A stretch of DNA of 64,000 nt from Phycisphaerae bacterium (GTDB lineage: Bacteria > Planctomycetota > Phycisphaerae > Phycisphaerales > SM1A02): contig JAEUIT010000021.1 in NCBI GenBank assembly GCA_016795035.1, positions 1-64,000 of the forward strand, given 5' to 3'. Of the stretch, positions 52,065 through 61,290 are shown piece after piece (the first letter of the stretch is position 1; every line of letters starts with the position of its first letter). Below the pieces are notes generated by a model, which had not been told where the DNA came from, did no database searches, and worked only from the letters and a program-made list of their open reading frames with translations. The translations under genes and the position numbers were made by a program.

Positions 52065-52976
52065 ATGACCACGCTCGCCACGCTCGCCGCCGTTCTCCTC
52101 GCCGTCCAAGCGCCGCCGGCCGACGCGCCGAAGCCGGCTCCGGCTCCGGCTGCAACGACGAGTGACGCGCCGCCCGCGCCCGAAGTGCTCGAGCTCCTCG
52201 ATCGCGTGGAGCGCACCGGCGTCGCGATGAAGAACCTGCAGGCCGGCGTCACGTGGGCGAAGTTCGACCCCACGAACGACGAGACGATGTATCGCATCGG
52301 GCGCCTCGTGATCGACGGCGCCGGCAGCGGTCGCCGCGTCGCCGCGCGGTTCGAGACGCTGACCGTCACGACGCCCGAAGGCCAGGAGACGAGCGACATC
52401 GACGAGCGCTACGTCTACGAGAACTGCTGGCTCTGGGAAGTGAACGCGAAGCTGAAGTCCGTGAAGAAGCGTCAGGTCGCCGACGAGGGAACCGCGTACG
52501 ACCCGTTCACGCTCGGCGAGGGGAATCTCCCGCTGCCCATGGGCCAGACCCGCGCGGCCGTCCTCAAGGAGTTCGACGTGACGTCGTGCCCGGTGCCCGA
52601 CGTGCGCGCCTTCAAGGGCCTCGAGAACGTGCAGGGCCTCAAGCTCGTGCCCAAGTCGACAAGCGCGCTCCGCGACGAGTATCGCGAGCTCCAGGTCTTC
52701 TACAGCACCGACGCCAACGGCCTCGCGGTGCTCGAGGGCGTGCATGCGGTGCAGAAGGCGAGCACGACAACGATCCGCCTCCGCGCGCCGAAGATCAACG
52801 CCGCCCTCGAGGACGTCGATCGCGAGAACCTGAAGACGCCCGACCTCGCCGACCGCTCGTGGCAGGGCGGCTGGCAGATCGACGTGCAACGCCTCGCGCC
52901 GGCCCCGGCCGACCCGGCGAAGGAATCCGCGACCGGTCCCGCGACCGCTCCGCCCGCCGCCGCACCGAAGGAGTGA
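52065..52976 (+). CDS. Periplasmic protein, possibly LolA-like
   Basis: Starts 6 bp after ribBA. The 303-residue protein begins MTTLATLAAVLLAVQAPPADA, a signal peptide, then an Ala/Pro linker. The body has a helix (EVLELLDRVERTGVAMKNLQAGV) followed by long antiparallel strands (RIGRLVIDGAGSGRRVAARFE and ERYVYENCWLWEVNAKLKSV), the layout of LolA/outer-membrane lipoprotein-sorting proteins. The family call is by fold outline only. The C-terminal 40 residues are Pro/Ala-rich, and may be a linker. The proximity to ribBA suggests co-transcription but no shared function. Confidence 0.6.
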   Translation: MTTLATLAAVLLAVQAPPADAPKPAPAPAATTSDAPPAPEVLELLDRVERTGVAMKNLQAGVTWAKFDPTNDETMYRIGRLVIDGAGSGRRVAARFETLTVTTPEGQETSDIDERYVYENCWLWEVNAKLKSVKKRQVADEGTAYDPFTLGEGNLPLPMGQTRAAVLKEFDVTSCPVPDVRAFKGLENVQGLKLVPKSTSALRDEYRELQVFYSTDANGLAVLEGVHAVQKASTTTIRLRAPKINAALEDVDRENLKTPDLADRSWQGGWQIDVQRLAPAPADPAKESATGPATAPPAAAPKE

Positions 52977-53067
52977 CGTCGATCCCGGCCGGTCGCGTGC
53001 ACGTGCAGCGACAAAATCGCGGGAACGAACGCACGTCTCCGCGCGCCGCGACGATAACAATGGCGCC

Positions 53068-55779
53068 GTGCGTCGCGCCATCCTGACCGCCCTTCTCGCG
53101 CTCATTGCCGTCGCGCCCTCCGCGCACGGCCAAGCCCAAGCCCAACTCGTCCCGGACGCGCCCGCGGCGAACGAGGCCGTCGCGACGTCGCTGAACGCGG
53201 CGTGGCTCACCGACGACGAGCGCCGTGACCTGCGCGTCTTCCACGGACTCTGGGACGGCCGCGACCTCGACACCGCCGCGCGCCGCGCGATGGCGGCGCT
53301 CACGCTCGAGGACTGGTCGTCGGACGTCTTCGGCGACTCCACGTTGCCGGCGGCCGTGCGCGCCGAGGCGCTCCTCGGCGCCGGGCGCTTCGCCGACGCG
53401 CTCGCGCTCGTCGAGAAGGAAACGGATCCCGAAGCCGTCGCGGTGCGCTGCGAAGCGCTCGCGTGGCTCGGCCGCACCGACGATGCGATCGCGGCCGCGG
53501 TGGCCCTCGACCCACTGCTCGACGAAGGCACGGCGAAGAGCGCCGGCGAGATCGTCGCCGCCGCGCGTGCGGCGATGGTGCGCGGACGACTCGAACCGCG
53601 CACGACCGCCGACTGGCAACGCGTGCTCGACGCGCTCGGCCGCGCCCGCTCCGCGTTCGACCGCCTGTATTGGCCGGCGGTGCTCACGGAAGCGGAGATC
53701 CTCGTCGAGAAGCACCACTACGAAGTCGCGATCCCCGCGTTGCACCAAGTCTTGTCGTTGCAGCCGCGCTCGGGCCGGGCGTGGCGACTGCTCGGCGAAC
53801 TCGCGATTCGTCAGTTCGACTTTGACAGCGCGGAGCGCGCCGTCACGGCGCTCAACCGCATTCGCACGGCGCATCCGTCGGCGTCGATCCTGAGCGCGAG
53901 GCTGGACATCGCGCGTCGCGATCCCGATCGCGCGATCGAGGCGCTCGAGCGAGCGTTCGCCCGCGGCGTGGCCACGCCCGAAGCGCTGGCGCTGCGAGCG
54001 GCCGCGAGCGCCACGCAGTTCGACGAGACGACGACCGCGACATGGCTTGCCGCGTTCGAGAAGGCGGCGCCCGGCCATCCGCTCGGAGCATTCATCGTCG
54101 GGGAGACGCTCGCCGACCTTCGCCAATACGACGCCGCGGCGCTCTCGCTCGAGGAGGCCATTCGACGCTGGCCAAACTGGGCCGATCCGCGCATCGCGCT
54201 TGGCGCGCTCGAGACGCAGACCGGCCGCGACGAGAAGGCCCGCGAGGCGCTGACCGCCGCGACGCGGCTCGATCCGTTCGATCAGCGGGCGCAGTTCTTC
54301 CTGCTGCTCCTCGACGAGCTCGCGTCGTACGCCCGCATCGAGAGCGAGCACTTCATCATTCGCTATCAGCCCGGGCGCGACGAGGTGCTCGCCAAGCTCA
54401 TGCCCGATGCGCTCGACGCGATGCACAAGGTGGTGGCCACTCGCTTCGGCCATGAGCCCGAGCGGAAGACCGTCATCGATCTCATGCCGGATCACCCGAA
54501 GTTCGCGGTGCGCATCACCGGCATGCCGCGCATCCACACGATCGCCGCGTGCACCGGCCCCGTGATCGCGATCGAGGTGTCCCGCGAAGGCCCGCGCACG
54601 AAGCACCTCGGCACGTTCGACTGGCTGAAGGTGTTGCGGCACGAGTACACGCACACGATCACGCTCTCGCAGACGAAGAACCGCATTCCGCACTGGCTCA
54701 CCGAAGCCGCCGCGGTGAGCATGGAACTCACGCCCCGCGACTACTCGACGTGCCAGATGCTCGCGCGCGAGCTCGCGACCGGCGGCCTCTTCACGCTCGA
54801 CACGATCAACTGGGGCTTCATCCGCCCCACGCGCCCGCACGACCGACCGCTCGCGTACGCGCAAGGCGCGTGGATGGTGCAGTACATGAACGAGCGCTTC
54901 GGTCCCGACGCGCTCGTGAAGCTCCTCGACCTGTACGCCGGCGGCATGCCTGAGTCGCGCGCGATGCCTGAGGCGTTAGGCGTCTCGCGCGCGGAGTTCG
55001 AGCGCGGCTTCTTCGAGTACGCGAAGGACCAGGTGCGTGCGTGGGGCTTCGCCCCCGAGCCCTCGATGGAAGCGCTGATGCGCGAGCGCCGCGACGCCGA
55101 CCCCGAACTTCGCGCGATGTACGACACCGCGTTGCACGCGACGCTCGTCGAGACCGCCGGAGCGATCTCGGAGCAGATCGGTCGACCCGGCAACGCGAAG
55201 CGCGACGGTATCGCCGGCGCCGAGTGGCCGCGGCCGCGCATCGCGGTAACGCCGCCCGACGACGCGACGCTCGCGGCCTGGCTCGAGCGCTATCCCGACC
55301 ATCCCGATGTCCTCGAACTCTCGGTGCGTTCGCGCATGCGCAGCATGGGCGACGGAAAGCCCGACGAGGCGACGCTCGCGCTTCTCGAGCGCTATGCGAA
55401 GGCGCGGCCGGTCGATCCGTATCCGCATCGGCTCCTCGCGAAGCTCTACCTCACGTCCGACGATCCGTCTCGCGCGATTCCCCATCTCGCCGAGCTCGAC
55501 ATTCGCGAGGAGAAGGAGAACGCGTACGCGATCGAGATCGCGCGGCTGCGGCGCGACGCCGGCGACACGGCGGGCGCGCTCACGTCGATCGAGCGAGCGG
55601 TTCGCATCAACGCCTACGACCCGGCGCTCCGCGAACTGGCGGCCGCGATGGCCGTCGAAGCGGCCCGCCTCGATCGGGCGCTCGTGCACATCGAGGCCCT
55701 CACCGTGCTCGAACCCGACGCCGTGCAGCACCGCCGACGCCTCGAGCGCGTCAAGGAACTCATGTCGGCGAAGCCATAG
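53068..55779 (+). CDS. Exported TPR protein with gluzincin metallopeptidase (MA-like) domain
   Basis: The 903-residue protein has a signal peptide (ILTALLALIAVAPSAHG), about 300 residues of TPR-like helix pairs, then a zinc peptidase domain with HEYTH (H525 to H529) and the downstream WLTEAAAVSMEL providing the third ligand. More TPR repeats follow (YPHRLLAKLYLTSDDPSRAI). This layout matches the peptidase MA-like family found in planctomycete and other environmental genomes; substrates are unknown. The start is a GTG at 53068 without a clear ribosome binding site. It runs in the same direction as the flanking genes but the gaps (about 80-90 bp) do not prove an operon. Confidence 0.87.
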   Translation: MRRAILTALLALIAVAPSAHGQAQAQLVPDAPAANEAVATSLNAAWLTDDERRDLRVFHGLWDGRDLDTAARRAMAALTLEDWSSDVFGDSTLPAAVRAEALLGAGRFADALALVEKETDPEAVAVRCEALAWLGRTDDAIAAAVALDPLLDEGTAKSAGEIVAAARAAMVRGRLEPRTTADWQRVLDALGRARSAFDRLYWPAVLTEAEILVEKHHYEVAIPALHQVLSLQPRSGRAWRLLGELAIRQFDFDSAERAVTALNRIRTAHPSASILSARLDIARRDPDRAIEALERAFARGVATPEALALRAAASATQFDETTTATWLAAFEKAAPGHPLGAFIVGETLADLRQYDAAALSLEEAIRRWPNWADPRIALGALETQTGRDEKAREALTAATRLDPFDQRAQFFLLLLDELASYARIESEHFIIRYQPGRDEVLAKLMPDALDAMHKVVATRFGHEPERKTVIDLMPDHPKFAVRITGMPRIHTIAACTGPVIAIEVSREGPRTKHLGTFDWLKVLRHEYTHTITLSQTKNRIPHWLTEAAAVSMELTPRDYSTCQMLARELATGGLFTLDTINWGFIRPTRPHDRPLAYAQGAWMVQYMNERFGPDALVKLLDLYAGGMPESRAMPEALGVSRAEFERGFFEYAKDQVRAWGFAPEPSMEALMRERRDADPELRAMYDTALHATLVETAGAISEQIGRPGNAKRDGIAGAEWPRPRIAVTPPDDATLAAWLERYPDHPDVLELSVRSRMRSMGDGKPDEATLALLERYAKARPVDPYPHRLLAKLYLTSDDPSRAIPHLAELDIREEKENAYAIEIARLRRDAGDTAGALTSIERAVRINAYDPALRELAAAMAVEAARLDRALVHIEALTVLEPDAVQHRRRLERVKELMSAKP

Positions 55780-55857
55780 CGCGTGCAACCGCGCATTTCC
55801 GGACCAAAACGCACGTCGCATTTCGACTCCGCCGAGGGCGCGAGTATCTTCCATCGC

Positions 55858-56910
55858 ATGGGATTCACGCTTCTTTCGACCGTCCGGGCGAGCGCCGTGG
55901 CCGCGCTCGCGGTGTCCACGTCCGGGTTCGCCGCCACGATCTCCTATGACGTCACGATCGCGCCGGCGCTGAGCACGATCAATACGAGCACGTCGATCGC
56001 GGCGCCCGTCGCCGGAACCTTCATCGGCGACTACGACGCGACCAACAACCCGACCGGCACGAAGACGCTGCCTGGTCTCTTCGGCGGCAGCGGCAACAAC
56101 GCGATCGCGTACTCCGCGTCGTTCGGCGCGAGCGGCGACAACACGACGAATCCCACCGGCGGATTCGTGATGGACATCGACCAGACGCTCCTGTCGTTCA
56201 GCGTTGCAGGTCTCGACATCGACCTCCTCGGCGGAGAGACGTCGTCGATCGGCGCGACGGCCACGATCACCTACCCGAACTTCCACACGCAGAACCCGTC
56301 CGCGATCTTCCCCGGTCTCACGATCCCGTTGCCGCTCGGCGAGATTCAGGTCAACGCGCTCACGGCGGTCCAGTCGGGCGGCGCGGTTCCCGGCGTGCTC
56401 GTGCCGAACGGACGCGGCAAGTACAACTTCGCGACCATCATTCCGGTCGACCTCGTGACGGTCGTGACCGTGAACGGACAAGTGATCGTGAGCGATCCGA
56501 TCCCGTTCGCGTTCCCGCTCGCGGGAACGATTGACTTCGGCGGCGAGAGTGTGACGCTCTCGATCACGGGCAACACGAGCTTCGAGCAGGAGACGCCGCT
56601 CGATCCGCCGCCCGAGTTCACGAATCAGCCGATCGACCTTCCGACGGTGCTTCCGCCCGGCGGCACCGCGCATCTTCTCTTCTCAGGCGCCATCACTGGC
56701 GTCACCATCGGTGGAGGCCTGGACGTGAACATTCATGGAGACGCGACGCCGAACCTCAATCCCGCGGACCTCAACGGCGACGGCGTCGTGAACGCGGCGG
56801 ACCTTGGCATTCTCCTCGGCGCGTGGGGAACGTCTGGCCCTGGGGATCTCAACGGAGATGGCGTGGTCAACGCACAGGACCTGGGCATTCTCCTCGGCGC
56901 ATGGTCGTAA
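55858..56910 (+). CDS. Secreted protein with C-terminal dockerin-like repeats, 350 aa
   Basis: Signal peptide [21 protein letters not shown], then an almost entirely beta-strand body rich in Thr, Gly and Pro (a choice-of-anchor type or PEP-like architecture). The last 50 residues are two dockerin-like calcium loops, [21 protein letters not shown] and a second copy ending [11 protein letters not shown] cut the quoted motif short of 21 residues in reports elsewhere; the two copies are at about residues 300-350. The start ATG at 55858 has a plausible signal; the frame is open to 55783. I infer surface attachment or sorting through the tail. Confidence 0.82.
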   Translation: MGFTLLSTVRASAVAALAVSTSGFAATISYDVTIAPALSTINTSTSIAAPVAGTFIGDYDATNNPTGTKTLPGLFGGSGNNAIAYSASFGASGDNTTNPTGGFVMDIDQTLLSFSVAGLDIDLLGGETSSIGATATITYPNFHTQNPSAIFPGLTIPLPLGEIQVNALTAVQSGGAVPGVLVPNGRGKYNFATIIPVDLVTVVTVNGQVIVSDPIPFAFPLAGTIDFGGESVTLSITGNTSFEQETPLDPPPEFTNQPIDLPTVLPPGGTAHLLFSGAITGVTIGGGLDVNIHGDATPNLNPADLNGDGVVNAADLGILLGAWGTSGPGDLNGDGVVNAQDLGILLGAWS

Positions 56911-56962
56911 GACTTTCGACTCAGCGCTGGACCCTTCGAGAACCGGCTGCGTACTCTCCGAC

Positions 56963-58363
56963 GTGATAGTCCGCCTCGCCGCAACCCTGACCTCCGCCGC
57001 CTGCGCGTGCCTCGCGCAGGCGGCGGATTTTTCTTTCTCGCAACCGATCGTGAGTCCGCTGCCCAAGGGGCATCTACCCACGGCGGTGCGCGCGCTCGAT
57101 CTCACCGGCGACGGCATCGTCGACCTGGTCGTTCCGGGCCGAAACTGGAACGGCGAGCCCGACGGGAGCGGGCGCGTCACCATCATGCGCGGCTTGGGCA
57201 ACGGCGTGTTCGATCCGTTCAGCGAAGTCCTCGTTGCAGCCGGCCAGGCCGAGAGCGTCGCCGTCGGTGATCTCGACGGCGACGGCAAGACCGACCTCGT
57301 CATCACAGTCTCCTCGCGCCACGGTCGCGTGGCGTTCGCGAAGGGTCTCGGCGGCGGGCTCTTCGACGAGCCGACCTATCGCGATGCCGAGCGCCAGCCG
57401 CAAGGCGTGAACCTCGGCGACGTCGACGGCGACGGCGATCTCGACGTTGCCGTCACGAACTACCAGTCGGCGTCGTTTCAGGTCTTCCGCAACGACTTCG
57501 CGACGGGCGCCGGTCTCGTCCCGATCTCGACGCGCCGCCTCGCCCGCTACCTCGGCGGCACGCCGTATCCGATGAGCGCGCAGATCGCCGACATGAACGG
57601 CGACGGCACGAAGGACGTGCTCACCACGTTGCTCGGCGGAAGCCGCGTCTCGCTCGCGACCGGTGCAAGCGCCGCGCCGCCGTCGCTCGGTCCGAACGTC
57701 GATTGGAAGCCGGCGAACATCGGCAACGAGTCGCCCGCCGTCATCAACTCGACGCTCGCCGATCTCGACGGCGACGGCGATCTCGACGTTGCGATGCCGT
57801 CCCTCTTCGTGACCCAATCGCAAAAGGTCATCGTGTTGCGCAACGCGGGCAACGGCTCGTTCCCCGAACAGCCGGCGCTCGACATCCTGAGCTTCGCGTA
57901 TGCCTGGAGCTCGACCACGATCGACGCCGACGGCGACGGTCGCCTTGACCTTGCCGTCGGCACCGCGTTGCCGGGAACGGTGAGTTTCCTGCGCAACCAG
58001 ACGGCGTCGCCGACCGCGCCGCTCTCCTTCGCGTTGCAGCCGGTGCTCGTCGTCTACGGCGTCTTCGTCCGCGACATGACGGCGGTCGACGTCGACAACG
58101 ACGGCGATCAGGATCTCGTCGGCGTCGACATCGGAAGCGACGCCGTCTTCGTCGCGAAGAACGAGACGCCGCAAGGTGGCGTCGCGGGAGCACCGCGGCG
58201 CGTGCCGCCGCCCAGGGAGCGCGGAGGCGACCTGCCGAAGGCGCCGCGCGCGAATCCCGTCAAGGCCGACCTTTCCGGCGACGGCACGGTCGACGCGACC
58301 GACGTCGCGATCTGGCTCGAGCAGGGAAGTCCCTCGACGTCGACGAAGGGAGGCGCGCGATGA
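56963..58363 (+). CDS. Secreted FG-GAP/VCBS-repeat protein with dockerin-like end
   Basis: The 466-residue protein starts at a GTG at 56963, giving a signal peptide (VIVRLAATLTSAACACLAQA). At least six calcium-binding FG-GAP/VCBS-type repeats follow with D-x-D/N-G-D-G-x-x-D cores: DLTGDGIVDLVVP, DLDGDGKTDLVIT, DVDGDGDLDVAVT, DMNGDGTKDVLTT, DLDGDGDLDVAMP and DADGDGRLDLAVG. These build a beta-propeller. The C-terminal end carries one dockerin-like loop (DLSGDGTVDATDVAIWLEQG). It overlaps the next gene by 4 bp. It is the second of three consecutive secreted proteins with such tails. Confidence 0.88.
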   Translation: MIVRLAATLTSAACACLAQAADFSFSQPIVSPLPKGHLPTAVRALDLTGDGIVDLVVPGRNWNGEPDGSGRVTIMRGLGNGVFDPFSEVLVAAGQAESVAVGDLDGDGKTDLVITVSSRHGRVAFAKGLGGGLFDEPTYRDAERQPQGVNLGDVDGDGDLDVAVTNYQSASFQVFRNDFATGAGLVPISTRRLARYLGGTPYPMSAQIADMNGDGTKDVLTTLLGGSRVSLATGASAAPPSLGPNVDWKPANIGNESPAVINSTLADLDGDGDLDVAMPSLFVTQSQKVIVLRNAGNGSFPEQPALDILSFAYAWSSTTIDADGDGRLDLAVGTALPGTVSFLRNQTASPTAPLSFALQPVLVVYGVFVRDMTAVDVDNDGDQDLVGVDIGSDAVFVAKNETPQGGVAGAPRRVPPPRERGGDLPKAPRANPVKADLSGDGTVDATDVAIWLEQGSPSTSTKGGAR

Positions 58364-59394
58364 TCGCACGCATCCTCATGCTCGGCGTTGCGGCCTCGCT
58401 TGCGTCGTTCGCGCACGCGCAGTGCGGCAATCAGGCATCGTGTCTTCAGGAGCACGACACGCCCGGTTGCGTCGTCATCGAATGCTGCAACGCGGTGTGC
58501 GAGGCCAACCCGCTCTGTTGCGACGTCTCTTGGGACGCCGACTGCGTCGGGTGGGCGGAGAAGCTCTGCGACGGCCTCACGTGCCCGAGCCCGGGCAGTT
58601 GCGAGAGCGTGCACTTTCAGCCGGGCTGCGAGGACACCGACTGCTGCCAGCTCGCGTGCCGCTTCGACTGGTACTGCTGCTACACCGCGTGGGACTCGCT
58701 CTGCGTGCAGGTGGCGTCGTCGCTCTGCGGCGAATCGCCGTGCACGATCGAGATCCCCGCGAATGCGGTCGACGAGGACGAGCCGTGCTTCAAGCACTTC
58801 AACGACGGCTGCAATCTTCCTGACTCGGCTCCCATTCCGATCGCGCCCGGCGCCGTGCGAACCGGCAAGTACGCCTCGGGGGCGCCGCGCGACACCGACT
58901 GGTACAGCCTTTCGCTCGCAGCGCCCACGCGGCTCACGATTCGCCTTCGCGCGGAGTTCCCAGGGCAGGTCCTCGTGATGAAGGGGCCGTGTCTCGGACC
59001 GTTCGAAACGCGCGCCGACGTGACCGCGTTGCCGTGCGACGAGGCGGTCGTCGACGCGTGCTTCGAGCCCGGCAACTACACGATCATCGTTGCAGCCGCG
59101 CTGCCCGATCAGCCGCTGCGATACTCCTTCACCTGCGACGAACGCGATCCCGACAATCCCCCCGACCCCAAGGAGCCGGTGCCGGAGCCGAGCTATTTCG
59201 GACTCCGATATCTCCTCACCGTGGACGGCGGATCCTGCATGTTCGGGGACCTCGACGGCGACGGACTCGTCGGGCCGACGGACCTCGGGATCCTGCTCGG
59301 CGCGTGGGGCGGTGCGGGTTCTGCCGATCTTGACGGCGACGGCACCGTCGGGCCGTCCGATCTGGGCATCCTGCTCGGGGCCTGGAGCGCCTGA
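58360..59394 (+). CDS. Secreted Cys-rich repeat protein with dockerin-like C-terminus
   Basis: Signal peptide (MIARILMLGVAASLASFAHA), then two 43-residue Cys-rich repeats in exact register (C1, H5, GC9-10, CC15-16, C20, CC26-27, WD31-32, C35, C43), starting with CLQEHDTPGC and CESVHFQPGC. Next comes a domain resembling a pre-peptidase C/bacterial beta-sandwich (DTDWYSLSLAAPTRLTIRL). Two dockerin-like loops close the protein (DLDGDGLVGPTDLGILLG, DLDGDGTVGPSDLGILLG). The ATG overlaps the previous stop by 4 bp. It is exported and probably disulfide-bonded; ligand unknown. Confidence 0.88.
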   Translation: MIARILMLGVAASLASFAHAQCGNQASCLQEHDTPGCVVIECCNAVCEANPLCCDVSWDADCVGWAEKLCDGLTCPSPGSCESVHFQPGCEDTDCCQLACRFDWYCCYTAWDSLCVQVASSLCGESPCTIEIPANAVDEDEPCFKHFNDGCNLPDSAPIPIAPGAVRTGKYASGAPRDTDWYSLSLAAPTRLTIRLRAEFPGQVLVMKGPCLGPFETRADVTALPCDEAVVDACFEPGNYTIIVAAALPDQPLRYSFTCDERDPDNPPDPKEPVPEPSYFGLRYLLTVDGGSCMFGDLDGDGLVGPTDLGILLGAWGGAGSADLDGDGTVGPSDLGILLGAWSA

Positions 59395-59439
59395 AACGCG
59401 GAGATTCGGGAGTTCGAGCCGAGTTCCCTAGGGGCAAAC

Positions 59440-59469
59440 GCCGATCGACCCTCTGCGAGGAGGATCGGC
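59440..59469 (+). promoter_or_regulatory. Hairpin that can mask a ribosome binding site
   Basis: GCCGATC at 59440-59446 pairs with GATCGGC at 59463-59469, and the strong ribosome binding site GAGGAGG (59457-59463) lies between them, next to the ATG at 59471. The inner CCTC/GAGG can also pair, so the site can be fully closed. This is the pattern of a thermosensor-like or ligand-controlled translation switch, but could be chance. Confidence 0.4.
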
Positions 59470-59470
59470 C

Positions 59471-60289
59471 ATGGGCTCGCTTGGGAAGGGAACGTTTGCT
59501 GCGTGTTTCGTCGCGCTCGTCGCTGCCGCCGTTTGGACGGCCGCCAGCTACTTCACGGACTGGCGCCTGGGGATCCTCGCGCCGATCGTCGGGCTTGCGG
59601 CCGGCGCCGCCATGGCGAGCGGAAGCGAACGCCAGGGCGGTGTGCAGGGCGGCCTGATCGCCGCGATCATCGCGCTCGTGGCGATGGTCGGGAGCCGATA
59701 CGCACTGACCCAGCTGCAACTTCGAGATTGGGCGCAAAGGATCGCGAGCATCTCCGACGAAGACGTCGTTGCAGCTCTCGCGGATCGCCTCTACGACGAG
59801 GCGGCGCTCGACGGCTCGCTTGAGACGATGTACGTCGGCACCGCATCCGACGACGAATATCCGCCGCAGATCTGGTCGCGTGCCGAGTCGACCTGGGAGG
59901 GCATGACGGTCGGCGAGCGCGAGGAATTGCGGCAGGCGATGATCGCCGAGAACGAAGAGGCGATGGCCGAGGCGGCACCGATCCTCACGGGCATCGGAAT
60001 GCTGCTCAACGTCGGCCTCGCAGGAATGTGCTGCATGGGCGTCAGCGTCGTGGCCGCCTATCGCCTCGGACGCGCGGGGCTCGAGACGGCGACGGAGCGC
60101 GGGGTCGTGGGCGTCGTGTCGGCGGGCCCGGCTCGCGACGTGGCGAAGGGCGTCCCGGCAGTCGGCGGCGAGGAGGTGCTCGGCGGACCGCTCCGCGCCG
60201 CGATGAAGCTGCCCGTGGACCCGCTCGAGGGCACCGAGGCCGGCGCCCGATCGCTCACCTCGGCGCCGCCGCTCCGGAAGGCGGCGTGA
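59471..60289 (+). CDS. Hypothetical membrane protein, 272 aa
   Basis: Three hydrophobic spans: two close together at the N-terminus (FAACFVALVAAAVWTAASYF and ILAPIVGLAAGAAMA, followed by a third, LIAAIIALVAMVGSRYAL) and one near residue 175 (ILTGIGMLLNVGLAGMCCMG). The central soluble region is acidic. No family is recognised. A strong GAGGAGG lies 7 bp before the ATG and inside a hairpin. The end overlaps the convergent dehydratase gene by 35 bp. Confidence 0.72.
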   Translation: MGSLGKGTFAACFVALVAAAVWTAASYFTDWRLGILAPIVGLAAGAAMASGSERQGGVQGGLIAAIIALVAMVGSRYALTQLQLRDWAQRIASISDEDVVAALADRLYDEAALDGSLETMYVGTASDDEYPPQIWSRAESTWEGMTVGEREELRQAMIAENEEAMAEAAPILTGIGMLLNVGLAGMCCMGVSVVAAYRLGRAGLETATERGVVGVVSAGPARDVAKGVPAVGGEEVLGGPLRAAMKLPVDPLEGTEAGARSLTSAPPLRKAA

Positions 60290-61271
60290 CGGACCACGGC
60301 AGCGCGTCGAGGTCCACGTTGCCGCCGCAGAGGACGATGCCGACGGGCGTGCCTTGCTGCAACGCGGAAATGGCCTTCGAACGCCGCGAGAGTGCGACGG
60401 CCACGCCCACTGCGGCGCTTGGTTCGATCACGAGCTTCGCACGCTCGAAGACGAGGCGCATCGCCGCGACGATCTCGTCCTCGCTCACCGTGACGACTTC
60501 GTCGACCAAGTCGCGCACGACCGGAAACGTCAGCGATCCCAGGCTCGTGCGCAGTCCATCGGCGATGGTCGTGGCGGCCGCGATCGGCTGAATCGAACCG
60601 GCGCGCTTGCTGCGTGCCGCGTCGTCGGCGTTGGCAGGTTCCGCCGCGATGATCGCGATCGACGGCTTCACCGCCTTCGCCGCGAGCGCCACGCCCGAGA
60701 TCATGCCGCCGCCGCCGATCGGCACGATGATCGCGCCGAGGTCCGGGCACTCCTCGAGGAATTCGAGCGCGATCGTGCCCTGTCCCGCGATGACGTCGGG
60801 GTGGTTGTACGGCGGAATCAGCGTGCCGCCCGTCTCGGCGACGACGCGATCCGCCGTCGCCTCGCGATCGGCCACGGTCGGTTCGCACGGATACACGATG
60901 CCGCCGTAGCCCTCGACCGCCTCGCGCTTCACGCTCGGGGCGTTCCGCGGCATCACGATGTGCGCCGGGATGCCGCGAAGTTTCGCCGCAAGCGCGAGGG
61001 CCTGCGCGTGATTGCCCGAGGAGTGCGTCACCACGCCGCGGCGCGCCAGCTCGTCCGAGAGCTTGAACACGGCGTTGCAGGCGCCGCGGAACTTGAACGC
61101 GCCGACCTTCTGGAAGTTCTCGCACTTGAAGCGCAGCGGATGCCCCGCGCGTTCGGAGATCGCCGAACAGCGCACGACCGGCGTCCGAATGGCGTGCGGC
61201 GCGATGCGCCGCGCCGCGTCGCGGATCGCGTCGATCGTGGTGGCGTACGTCGTCGTGCTCGTCGTCGTCAT
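60255..61271 (-). CDS. PLP-dependent serine/threonine dehydratase
   Basis: The 338-residue protein of the fold-type II family has the PLP lysine in GAFKFRGACNAVF and the glycine loop GGGGMISG. It lacks the ACT regulatory domain of biosynthetic threonine deaminase, so it resembles the short catabolic threonine/serine dehydratases and serine racemases. The reaction would be deamination of L-threonine to 2-oxobutanoate or of serine to pyruvate. The ATG at 61271 is the natural start (MTTTSTTTYATTIDAI); the frame is open to 61652. Its 3' end overlaps the membrane protein gene. Confidence 0.9.
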   Translation of the reverse strand: MTTTSTTTYATTIDAIRDAARRIAPHAIRTPVVRCSAISERAGHPLRFKCENFQKVGAFKFRGACNAVFKLSDELARRGVVTHSSGNHAQALALAAKLRGIPAHIVMPRNAPSVKREAVEGYGGIVYPCEPTVADREATADRVVAETGGTLIPPYNHPDVIAGQGTIALEFLEECPDLGAIIVPIGGGGMISGVALAAKAVKPSIAIIAAEPANADDAARSKRAGSIQPIAAATTIADGLRTSLGSLTFPVVRDLVDEVVTVSEDEIVAAMRLVFERAKLVIEPSAAVGVAVALSRRSKAISALQQGTPVGIVLCGGNVDLDALPWSVTPPSGAAAPR

Positions 61272-61290
61272 CTGGCGATAGGCTACCCGC

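Noticed and set aside
55783..55857. Upstream extension of the secreted protein at 55858
   Set aside because: The extension is polar and would bury the signal peptide; the ATG at 55858 gives a normal exported N-terminus.
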